From assembly GCA_964634755.1 (NCBI GenBank), contig CAZWJH010000015.1:1-37336 (forward strand): DNA of 37,336 bases. The letters run 5' to 3'. The translations under genes and the position numbers were made by a program. The notes beneath the pieces were generated by a model. It was given only the letters and a program-made list of their open reading frames with translations, searched no databases and was not told the DNA's origin. Below are positions 16,695 to 23,476 of the stretch, one piece after another (positions within the stretch are counted from its first letter, which is position 1; each line of letters opens with the position of its first letter). Source of the DNA: JALXDT01 sp964634755 (lineage in GTDB: Bacteria > Acidobacteriota > Aminicenantia > JAMOAD01).

Positions 16695-17938
16695 TCATTT
16701 ACAGTAATTTTTGAATATTTTGCTTTTATAGAAAATTTAATGCTATTATTGGAATTCCCAAATATTGCTTTTAGAACATTTCCATCTTCATTTGTTAATT
16801 TAAGAAAATTAGAAGTTAAAGTGCTATCAATTGCTTCCACCACAAAGAATACTCCGCTTTTATCATTTATCCTGATAAAAACAGGAGTATCAATAAGATC
16901 TATGGATAAATTATTTTTTAATTTATCTATTTCAAGGTTTATATCTCCAGATTCCTCTTTTATAAAACCACCTTTTGTTTTGAATGATAAGGTATTGTAC
17001 TTTCCTGTGGAGTCTATATTTTCAACGCTTCCTGATACTTTGTTGTTTTTACCTGCGATTTTACAATTTTTTATCTTTTCGCATTTTAATCCATTTTCTT
17101 TACCAATTAAAATTAGAGTTTCTCCATTCGAAGGGAATATTCGTGAATAACTTGTTTCAACTTTTGCCACAGAAAAGCTTTTAATGAAAATTTTATCACT
17201 GTATCTATTCTTTAAATAGATGTCACCTTTGATATCTGTTAAGTAAACAGGAGTGTATTTTGTCATAATTGACACACTTCCTTTTACCTCCTTAGCATAG
17301 ATACTTTCTCCAAATTTTGTGTTTATTTTTAGATCCTTTTGAATGTTTTCCACATGGATTTTAGAATACCTTGTATCAATTTCAGTATCTCCTTTTATAT
17401 TTCTAACGTCTATTTTCCCGTATGCAGTGTCTATTTTTACGGATTTTGAATCTTCTATTAATATATTTGAGTAAATCTCTTTTATATAAATATCACCTCC
17501 GCCTGAGATTGTTTCCTCTCCATTCATGTTTGATATATTCAAGTTAAGAATTATTGGAGATTTTATTACAAGCTTTGCATTGGAAATAGCACCATTATTT
17601 GTTGTGAGCACTATGTTTTTTGTATTCTTTTTATCTGTTTTCAAAATCTTTAATTCCTTTAGGTTATTACCCTTTATTTTTATCTTTGTCTCAGATAAAG
17701 AGCTATCCCTTTTGAAAATTATTTTGCTTCTAACTGCTTTGATTGTGATGGAGTCTATGTCTTCTATATTGAAGCTCTTTTCTTCATCATATTTTATGCT
17801 CTCCGATACTTTTTCACCTTCAATGTTTGATATTACCTCCTCTTTTACGATTTCCGCTTTATAGGTAATTTCGTAGTAGAAAATTGCGAGAACAATTAAA
17901 AAAATGGCTAATCCTAAATTATTACTCTTCCTCCGCAT
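16691..17938 (-). CDS. Membrane-anchored beta-solenoid protein (DUF4097/GIN adhesin-like)
   Basis: 415 residues. One N-terminal helix (LGLAIFLIVLAIFYYEI) anchors a long extracytoplasmic part of repeated short strands, for example GDIYIKEIYSNILIEDSKSV and VRNIKGDTEIDTRYSKIHVE, repeating about every 20 residues. This is the appearance of DUF4097/DUF2807 putative-adhesin domains that often follow ECF sigma and anti-sigma genes. It is the last gene of the minus-strand sigma operon and overlaps its neighbour by 17 nt. Role in envelope sensing or adhesion is inferred from context. Confidence 0.7.
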   Translation of the reverse strand: MRRKSNNLGLAIFLIVLAIFYYEITYKAEIVKEEVISNIEGEKVSESIKYDEEKSFNIEDIDSITIKAVRSKIIFKRDSSLSETKIKIKGNNLKELKILKTDKKNTKNIVLTTNNGAISNAKLVIKSPIILNLNISNMNGEETISGGGDIYIKEIYSNILIEDSKSVKIDTAYGKIDVRNIKGDTEIDTRYSKIHVENIQKDLKINTKFGESIYAKEVKGSVSIMTKYTPVYLTDIKGDIYLKNRYSDKIFIKSFSVAKVETSYSRIFPSNGETLILIGKENGLKCEKIKNCKIAGKNNKVSGSVENIDSTGKYNTLSFKTKGGFIKEESGDINLEIDKLKNNLSIDLIDTPVFIRINDKSGVFFVVEAIDSTLTSNFLKLTNEDGNVLKAIFGNSNNSIKFSIKAKYSKITVND

Positions 17939-18152
17939 TTTCGGTTTCCTCCATTTTATTCTGATTGCTTATTTCATTTTTTACGGAAAAATAATCATAA
18001 AGAGCTTTTCCTCCAAAATAGATTAAGATCACTGGCCAGAATTTCAATATTTTCCCTATACTAATGTCAACGCCCAGATTGTTCAGAAGAAATATGGTTC
18101 CTATAAGTAATAAAACAATACCCCAAAATAGTGAATCGGTCCTTTTCCTCAT
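17922..18152 (-). CDS. Small LiaI/LiaF-like transmembrane protein
   Basis: 76 residues. WGIVLLLIGTIFLLNNLGVDISIGKILKFWPVILIYFGG is the two-helix LiaI/LiaF-like transmembrane domain with its typical WG-LLIG and WPVILI elements; a charged cytoplasmic tail follows. Such proteins accompany envelope-stress regulators. A GGAGG site precedes the ATG, and the start overlaps the upstream stop by 4 nt. Confidence 0.75.
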   Translation of the reverse strand: MRKRTDSLFWGIVLLLIGTIFLLNNLGVDISIGKILKFWPVILIYFGGKALYDYFSVKNEISNQNKMEETENAEEE

Positions 18153-18619
18153 TTTTTATCCTCCTTTAAGTAATTATAGATTATTTTTATACCTATTATA
18201 ATCAAAGCCAATGGCCAATAAAGCCTTACAGTTTTCCAGCTTATGATGTCAAGATTAATAAATAGAAAGAGAAATCCAAAAAATAAGACAAGTCCTGCCA
18301 GGATAGGATCAGAATCACTGTTAAGTTTTTTAAATGTTTCTTTGTCTTTTTCAAGAATTTCTGTTTTCTTACTGTTGTTATTCAAAGCTACTTTATAGCT
18401 ATCAATTATCGTATACAGGTAAAATCCGGTGAAAGCAAGAGCTACAAAAACTTCTTCAAATTCAGGTAAATGTGAGTCTAATAGATAAATAAAGAATACA
18501 AAAATCCCCATAAAAGAGAGCCCTTTTAAGAACTCTCCATTGTAAATTGCTCCTAAACCTGGAACGAATGAAAGAAGTAGGGCTGCTGCCGGGGATTTCT
18601 CTCTGTTTTTATTTCCCAT
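18149..18619 (-). CDS. Polytopic membrane protein with LiaF-like C-terminal helices
   Basis: 156 residues with about five membrane segments. The N-terminal part (AALLLSFVPGLGAIYNGEFLKGLSF) resembles TM2-type domains, with the Pro-Gly-Leu-Gly and Tyr-Asn-Gly motif. The C-terminal pair (ILAGLVLFFGFLFLFINLDII and LYWPLALIIIGIKII) matches the LiaI/LiaF-like helices of the next gene. AAGGAGG precedes the ATG. The first 67 nt overlap the 3' end of the anti-sigma gene in another frame, so expression is coupled. Probably an envelope-stress accessory protein; exact role unknown. Confidence 0.7.
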   Translation of the reverse strand: MGNKNREKSPAAALLLSFVPGLGAIYNGEFLKGLSFMGIFVFFIYLLDSHLPEFEEVFVALAFTGFYLYTIIDSYKVALNNNSKKTEILEKDKETFKKLNSDSDPILAGLVLFFGFLFLFINLDIISWKTVRLYWPLALIIIGIKIIYNYLKEDKK

Positions 18620-19125
18620 TTTTTATCCTCCTTATTTTTTTTATTCTCTTTATTAATTAAATCCTTTATTACTTCCTCTTTTTTTGTATCAAACATGAAA
18701 ACAAATAAATCTTTTGCTGAATCTATCTTTTCAAGATAAAATTCGAGTTTGGATTTGGCTTTGTATGTATAATAGGAAAAATTGGTGGACAGAGGTTTTA
18801 CTGAGTAAAATAAAAATCCAGTTAAGATAAGGATAATTGAGAATGCTATAGAAAAAGAAAGACGAGGAAAGGCAAAAAGTTCAAATATACTATTTAAAAA
18901 TGGTTCTTTTTCAGCTTTCTCTTCGGAAAATAGTCTCTCCATTATTTTTTTATTTAGATTTTCCGGAACCTTTCTTATTCTTAAAGTTCCGAAAGTTTCA
19001 TTAAAGAATAATTGCTCATCATAAAATTCTTTTAAAGTTTTATCTTTTTCAGCTAAGTTTTTCGCTTCTTTAAAATTTTTTTCTTCAATAAGTTCTAAAA
19101 TCTTGATTTTTAAATCTTTTTTCAT
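18553..19125 (-). CDS. Putative anti-sigma factor, single-pass membrane protein
   Basis: 190 residues with a cytoplasmic N-terminal part of about 90 residues, one membrane helix (LSFSIAFSIILILTGFLFYSV) and a basic extracytoplasmic tail. No zinc-binding H-x3-C-x2-C motif is present, so it is not a classic ZAS anti-sigma factor. Assignment rests on position: it follows the ECF sigma gene with a 4-nt ATGA overlap and has the expected topology. The C-terminal ~22 residues are encoded in a region shared with the next gene. Confidence 0.65.
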   Translation of the reverse strand: MKKDLKIKILELIEEKNFKEAKNLAEKDKTLKEFYDEQLFFNETFGTLRIRKVPENLNKKIMERLFSEEKAEKEPFLNSIFELFAFPRLSFSIAFSIILILTGFLFYSVKPLSTNFSYYTYKAKSKLEFYLEKIDSAKDLFVFMFDTKKEEVIKDLINKENKKNKEDKKWEIKTERNPRQQPYFFHSFQV

Positions 19126-19655
19126 TGTTTCCTCCCTTGGAGGGTTTTTATTATTTCAGATAATTTTATCCTGACTCTATTTATTCTTGATTTAACCGTA
19201 CCTACCGGTATGTTAAGAATCTCTGCTATCTCATCATAAGAGAATCCCTCTATTTCTCTTAAAACAATTAATTCCTTTTCATCTTTATCTAATTGGTTAA
19301 TACCTTTCCACACAATATCTTTAATGGTATAGTCAGGATCCCATTTAGGAATAAGGTAATCCTTGTCCTCTACAATATTTATATTCTTATTTTTCCTATA
19401 ATTATCAATACAATAATTTCTTGCTATCGTATAAAGATACTTTTCAAAATCATTCTTATTTCCTTTAATCTTTTTTATATTTTTAAACATTCTAAAAAAC
19501 ACCTCCTGTGTAGCTTCTTCTGCAAATTGCCTGCTCCCTGAAAAATTCAGGGTATATGAATAAATTCTTGAGGAATATTGTTCTACAATCATTTCCCATG
19601 CCCATTTTTCATTCCTCTCCAATCCTTCATATATTTTATTAAACTCCATATTCAT
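19122..19655 (-). CDS. ECF-type RNA polymerase sigma factor
   Basis: 177 residues. Region 2 is visible in YSSRIYSYTLNFSGSRQFAEEATQEVFFRMF and the following DNA-melting segment; region 4 in LIVLREIEGFSYDEIAEILNIPVGTVKSRINRVRIKL, a standard sigma-70 family helix-turn-helix. AGGAGGG lies about 10 nt before the ATG. It heads a five-gene operon with a membrane anti-sigma factor and envelope proteins, so it probably responds to envelope conditions. Its promoter shares the -35 region with the divergent solute-binding protein gene. Confidence 0.93.
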   Translation of the reverse strand: MNMEFNKIYEGLERNEKWAWEMIVEQYSSRIYSYTLNFSGSRQFAEEATQEVFFRMFKNIKKIKGNKNDFEKYLYTIARNYCIDNYRKNKNINIVEDKDYLIPKWDPDYTIKDIVWKGINQLDKDEKELIVLREIEGFSYDEIAEILNIPVGTVKSRINRVRIKLSEIIKTLQGRKQ

Positions 19656-19683
19656 ATAACGGATTCCCTCCTAATTTTGTTCC

Positions 19684-19712
19684 ATTAAAAAGATTAAGCA
19701 AATGATTGACAA
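19684..19712 (-). promoter_or_regulatory. Sigma-70 promoter of the ECF sigma operon
   Basis: On the minus strand TTGTCA (19712-19707), 17 bp and TTTAAT (19689-19684), giving a leader of about 20 nt that contains AGGAGGG. The -35 overlaps the -35 of the divergent promoter by five bases. Confidence 0.6.
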
Positions 19713-19734
19713 AAGAAAACAAAGAATCTATTAT
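19706..19734 (+). promoter_or_regulatory. Sigma-70 promoter of the solute-binding protein gene
   Basis: TTGACA (19706-19711), 17 bp and TATTAT (19729-19734). The predicted transcription start (about 19741) coincides with the ATG at 19740, so the mRNA may be leaderless; no ribosome site is present. Confidence 0.7.
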
Positions 19735-19739
19735 AAAAT

Positions 19740-21278
19740 ATGCTGTTTAAATACGCAAATAGAATTAAATACACAAATAGAAATTATTTGAAAGCGAGCT
19801 TTTTTTTACTCTTTCTTTTTTCTGGTATCTTTCTTTTAGTAGGTGCTAAAAGAAGTAATAAGGTTCTTTATAGAGGGTTTTATTCTCGAATAGCGATAAG
19901 TTTTTTAAACTTAGAAAGCGAAATTAAATTTAATTGTTATAGTCGTCTTGTTTCTTACCAATCCTTCAAATCAATAGTGCCTGATATTGCATACAAGTGG
20001 GAGGTAAAAAAAGGAGGGAAACTTTTTATCTTTTATTTGAGGGATAAAGTTTATTTTCATGATGGGAGTTTGCTTAGGGCAGAGGATGTGAAGAAATCTT
20101 TGGAATACAGATTAAAAAGGGGGAGTTTTTTGTTCCCTGGTAATGATGTTATTGTGGGAGAATCGGATTTTTTTAAGGGCAAAGCAAATGAGATAAAGGG
20201 GATAAAATGTGTGAGCGATAGGACTCTTAGTATAGAGTTGCAGAGAAATTACCCTTTTTTTCTCAGAGCAATTGCAACTCTTAATTTCCCTATAGTTAAG
20301 TTTAAAAATGGTAAAATTATTGGTACAGGACCTTATATCCTTAAGATAAAAGAAAAGGATAATAGAGCAATCATTAGAAAGGCTGTGTTAATTAAATTTA
20401 AGAAGTATTTTCTTGATTTAAAAAGAGCTCCGGAAAAGATAGTTATTTTTGATATAAACAAAAATTATGAAAAATATACACCTGATATTTTTTCGGTTAA
20501 CTCACTTGATGTTGAAAATATTAATTATGATTTAAAAAAATTTGATAAATATAGAGCCTTTGATACTTTTCTTCATGCAATCCTTTTTAATATTTGTAGT
20601 TACTGGGGAGGGAATAAAAACTTTAGAAATTTTGTAGGATATGGCTTTAATTTTAGGCAATTAGTAAAAAAACTTTACGGTGGGTCTGATACTATTCATA
20701 ATATTATTCCGATGAGTCTTCCCCATTCTGAAAACATTCCATCTTTTCCTGCTCATAATTATGAAAAGGCGTTGGCTTGTCTAAAAGAGATAAAAAACAA
20801 AAGCAAAAAGGTTAAAATTTTGACTTTCCCATTAATGGGGAGAGATAAGGTGGCAGATAGTTTAGCAAAGTTCCTTATTTCTCATGGGTTCAAGGTAAAA
20901 GAAAAAATTTTCTTAAAAGGTGATTTAAGAAAAGCGGTCCTTTCTTCTGATATTATAATTGCTGGATTTAAGGATGAGGAAGATATTTTTAATGCAGAGT
21001 TTTTTTTATTTAAATCATTAAATTCTGAGGGTAGAGACAATGTTTTTAATTATAAAAATCAGTATGTTGAAGAGTTGACTCAAAAGCTTGTAAGAGGGGA
21101 AGTGAAAGATCGCAATAAGGTAATGAAGTTTATATTGGATATACTTAATGAGGATATGCCGGTGATTCCATTAACATCCAGTGCAATTTTCTTTTTTGTA
21201 AAAAAAGGAATAACTCTTTCTCCCCCTCCCTGTGTCCCATTTCTTGATTATAGAACAATAGTGATAAATGAAGAATAA
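19740..21278 (+). CDS. Extracytoplasmic solute-binding protein, family 5 (oligopeptide/nickel type)
   Basis: 512 residues. An N-terminal signal or anchor (SFFLLFLFSGIFLLVGA, about residues 21-37) precedes an SBP_bac_5 fold. Typical segments are LRDKVYFHDGSLLRAEDVKKSLEYRL and GTGPYILK, and the two-lobe length is right. No lipobox Cys is seen, so it may be held by an uncleaved helix. No permease or ATPase gene is nearby; instead a membrane histidine kinase follows with an 11-nt overlap, suggesting a sensory rather than transport role. ATG 19740 lacks a ribosome site; a TTG at 19788 directly before the hydrophobic segment is an alternative start. Confidence 0.85.
   Translation: MLFKYANRIKYTNRNYLKASFFLLFLFSGIFLLVGAKRSNKVLYRGFYSRIAISFLNLESEIKFNCYSRLVSYQSFKSIVPDIAYKWEVKKGGKLFIFYLRDKVYFHDGSLLRAEDVKKSLEYRLKRGSFLFPGNDVIVGESDFFKGKANEIKGIKCVSDRTLSIELQRNYPFFLRAIATLNFPIVKFKNGKIIGTGPYILKIKEKDNRAIIRKAVLIKFKKYFLDLKRAPEKIVIFDINKNYEKYTPDIFSVNSLDVENINYDLKKFDKYRAFDTFLHAILFNICSYWGGNKNFRNFVGYGFNFRQLVKKLYGGSDTIHNIIPMSLPHSENIPSFPAHNYEKALACLKEIKNKSKKVKILTFPLMGRDKVADSLAKFLISHGFKVKEKIFLKGDLRKAVLSSDIIIAGFKDEEDIFNAEFFLFKSLNSEGRDNVFNYKNQYVEELTQKLVRGEVKDRNKVMKFILDILNEDMPVIPLTSSAIFFFVKKGITLSPPPCVPFLDYRTIVINEE
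19749..19785 (+). repeat. Imperfect 18-bp tandem duplication at the gene start
   Basis: AAATACGCAAATAGAATT (19749-19766) is followed directly by AAATACACAAATAGAAATT (19767-19785), differing by one substitution and one insertion. If the ATG is used it encodes the repeated K-Y-x-N-R. If the downstream TTG is used it lies in the leader. Confidence 0.55.
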
Positions 21279-22740
21279 AGAGAAAAACATATTATCTTCT
21301 GATGCAAAGACTTATTTTTTATTTTTCCTTATGTATATCCTTTTTTCACTATTACTTTGTCATTGTTCATTGTCTCTTTTCAAAAAAGCATTTGTTAAAA
21401 AGTATAAGGAGGGACTTAAAGAATTTAGTAAAATATTTTTAGTTTCTAATAAAGATAAATTTCTTAGGCTTGACTATTCAGGCATTAAAATAACTTCGGA
21501 GAAGATTTTTTCCGAGCCATTAGCTTTTATGATTGTTGAATACCCTCACGGATGGTTTGATTTTATACTGACTTCTAAAAAAATATCTCCCAAATTGCTT
21601 CTAAAAATCAAGAATTTGAATAAAAAATTTATAGTTTACAAGTTTGTTGCTGAATTTGAAGGCCAGGTTTTCGCTGAGATTAAAATAGGTGTTTTAAAGG
21701 AGGAGGTTTTTTCGGGGATAAAGAGATTAAAAAAGATAATCTTACTTTTGGAGTTTGTTTTTGGCATTGTTTTTACTTTTGTTATTTTTACGGTTTTAAG
21801 AAAAAAGAGAAAAGAAGCTGAGAAATTATTAGGCCAAATTTCAAAGAGAACGGAGAGAGCCTTTTTAGATTTGAATTGGTCTGGAGACTTCTTACAATAT
21901 GTAGTTGAAATTAATAATTTATTAAAAGATATTTTTGAAAAGAAAAGCAAAATTAAAGAACTTGATGAAGCTTTTATGAAAAGGTTGGAAGCTGAGAAAG
22001 AGTCTTTTGAAAGAGAATTAAATGAATTAAAATTTTTGAAGAAATCTATTATAAAGGCGGAAGAAGAGCTTGTATTTTCAGATAACCTTCTTGTTTATAC
22101 AAGAATTTATAAAGATCTTGAGAGAGAGTTAAAAACACCTATGGTGGAACTTAAAGAGGAGATTGAGACAGAGCTTTTGGAAAAAGATTTGGACAAAAAA
22201 GCTAAGACAAAAGTCCTTAAGATATACACTGCTATCTCTGATATATTAAAACTTCTTGATGAATTGGAAACTCTTGTTTCCAATACAAATGTAACTAAAG
22301 GTGACTTTGATTTATCTAAAACATTGAAAGGTATAGTTGAAAGATTAAAGAAAGAATATCCTTCTATTAGTTTTACAGAAGATATTGAAGATGGTATTAA
22401 ATTTTTCGGGAATATCCAGCAAATTAGTGTGGCTTTAACAAATATTTTACTTAATGCTGTTGAGGAGCTTACTGAAAATGAAATGATTGAGGAAAAGAAG
22501 ATTTCTGTACTTTTAAAGAAAGATATGAACAGTATTTTAATTATCATTGAAGATTCGGGAGGTGGTTTTGTTGACATAAACGAAGCTTTTGATGCTTTTT
22601 ATACTACTAAATATAGCCCTTTACATAGGGGGCTTGGCTTGACTCTTGCTCAAAAGATTATTATAGAACACAGGGGGATAATCTCTCTTGAAAACAAAGC
22701 TGAGGGGGGAGCAAGGATTAAGATTGAGTTCTCCCTTTAA
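21268..22740 (+). CDS. Membrane histidine-kinase-like protein lacking the phospho-histidine
   Basis: 490 residues: membrane helix (about 13-37), extracytoplasmic sensor of about 115 residues, second helix (LLLEFVFGIVFTFVIFTVL), long charged coiled coil, DHp-like region and C-terminal GHKL ATPase. The ATPase has an N-box (LTNILLNAVEEL), a G1-like DSGGG and HRGLGLTLA. The H-box, normally H-E-x-[RK]-x-P, reads R-E-L-K-T-P-M, with R286 (codon 22123-22125) in place of His and no nearby His. It may be a kinase that has lost autophosphorylation or acts through other residues. Overlap with the binding-protein gene and an NtrC-type regulator two genes on suggest one signalling unit. Confidence 0.85.
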   Translation: MKNKEKNILSSDAKTYFLFFLMYILFSLLLCHCSLSLFKKAFVKKYKEGLKEFSKIFLVSNKDKFLRLDYSGIKITSEKIFSEPLAFMIVEYPHGWFDFILTSKKISPKLLLKIKNLNKKFIVYKFVAEFEGQVFAEIKIGVLKEEVFSGIKRLKKIILLLEFVFGIVFTFVIFTVLRKKRKEAEKLLGQISKRTERAFLDLNWSGDFLQYVVEINNLLKDIFEKKSKIKELDEAFMKRLEAEKESFERELNELKFLKKSIIKAEEELVFSDNLLVYTRIYKDLERELKTPMVELKEEIETELLEKDLDKKAKTKVLKIYTAISDILKLLDELETLVSNTNVTKGDFDLSKTLKGIVERLKKEYPSISFTEDIEDGIKFFGNIQQISVALTNILLNAVEELTENEMIEEKKISVLLKKDMNSILIIIEDSGGGFVDINEAFDAFYTTKYSPLHRGLGLTLAQKIIIEHRGIISLENKAEGGARIKIEFSL

Positions 22741-22742
22741 TA

Positions 22743-23459
22743 ATGTTTGATGTTATTCGCATTGCTGAGTATTTTCAATGTTTGTTTATAGAAAGAGTGA
22801 ATCGTTTTGTTGTAAAGGTAAGAATGGATAATGAAGAGTTTAAGGCTCATATAAATAATACGGGTAGATTGGACTCTTTATTTGTTAAGGGGTTTACGTG
22901 TTTTTGTACCCTTATAAATGGGAGAAAGTTAAAATATCGGTTATTTGCAATAGAGAGTCCGAATAACAGGTATTTTAGTATAATTGATACATCTCTTCGC
23001 ATGAAAGCTTTTGAAAAAATGATTGAAAAAAATTTAATAGATGATATTAAAGGTTTTGATTTTAAAAGAAACCCCCGTTTTGGAGATTCTGTTTTTGATT
23101 ATCTTTTATTTAATAAAAAAAAGCAAATAATTGCTGAAATAAAAAGTGCTGTTATGTTTGGAGATGGTTTCTCAATGTACCCGGATGCTCCAACAAAGAG
23201 AGGAGAAAGGCACTTTGAGGAGCTTATTAAATTGAGAAAAGAAGGCCTAAAAACCATGATTTTTTTTGTTTCAAGTGTTCCTAATGTAAAAGGTTTTAAA
23301 GCTAACAAAAAAGTAAGTTCGAAAATTGCAGAGCTCTTGATTGAAGCTAAGAGAACTGGAGTGGTTATAAAAAGCTTTAATATACTCTTTTCTCCTGAAA
23401 AATCCGTTATTTTTTCGAAAACTATAAGCTTTCTGTTTTCTATAAATAAAAACTTTTAA
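22743..23459 (+). CDS. sfsA: SfsA family protein
   Basis: 238 residues, the usual SfsA length. N-terminal OB-like part with RVNRFVVKV and AHINNTGRLDSLFVKG, then a PD-(D/E)XK-type region (VFDYLLFNKKKQIIAEIKS) and the signature YPDAPTKRGERHFEELIKL. SfsA was named for sugar fermentation stimulation in E. coli; its biochemical role is not settled, though the fold is nuclease-like. It starts 2 nt after the kinase stop with no clear ribosome site, so it is likely expressed by coupling. Its position between kinase and response regulator is unexpected. Confidence 0.93.
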   Translation: MFDVIRIAEYFQCLFIERVNRFVVKVRMDNEEFKAHINNTGRLDSLFVKGFTCFCTLINGRKLKYRLFAIESPNNRYFSIIDTSLRMKAFEKMIEKNLIDDIKGFDFKRNPRFGDSVFDYLLFNKKKQIIAEIKSAVMFGDGFSMYPDAPTKRGERHFEELIKLRKEGLKTMIFFVSSVPNVKGFKANKKVSSKIAELLIEAKRTGVVIKSFNILFSPEKSVIFSKTISFLFSINKNF

Positions 23460-23462
23460 TAG

Positions 23463-23471
23463 TGTTATAAT
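23463..23471 (+). promoter_or_regulatory. Extended -10 element before the NtrC-type regulator
   Basis: TGTTATAAT is an extended -10 (TG-N-TATAAT) without a good -35. The predicted start (about 23478) coincides with the ATG at 23477, and no Shine-Dalgarno sequence is present, so this transcript may be leaderless. Confidence 0.5.
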
Positions 23472-23476
23472 AAAAG

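Noticed and set aside
19655..19690. GGAAC and CGTT elements suggesting an autoregulated ECF promoter for the sigma operon
   Set aside because: They overlap the ribosome site and start codon, so transcription would begin inside the gene; the sigma-70 promoter further upstream fits better.
22107..22577. 156-codon antisense frame within the kinase-like gene
   Set aside because: Shadow of a Lys/Glu-rich coding sequence on the other strand; no independent signals.
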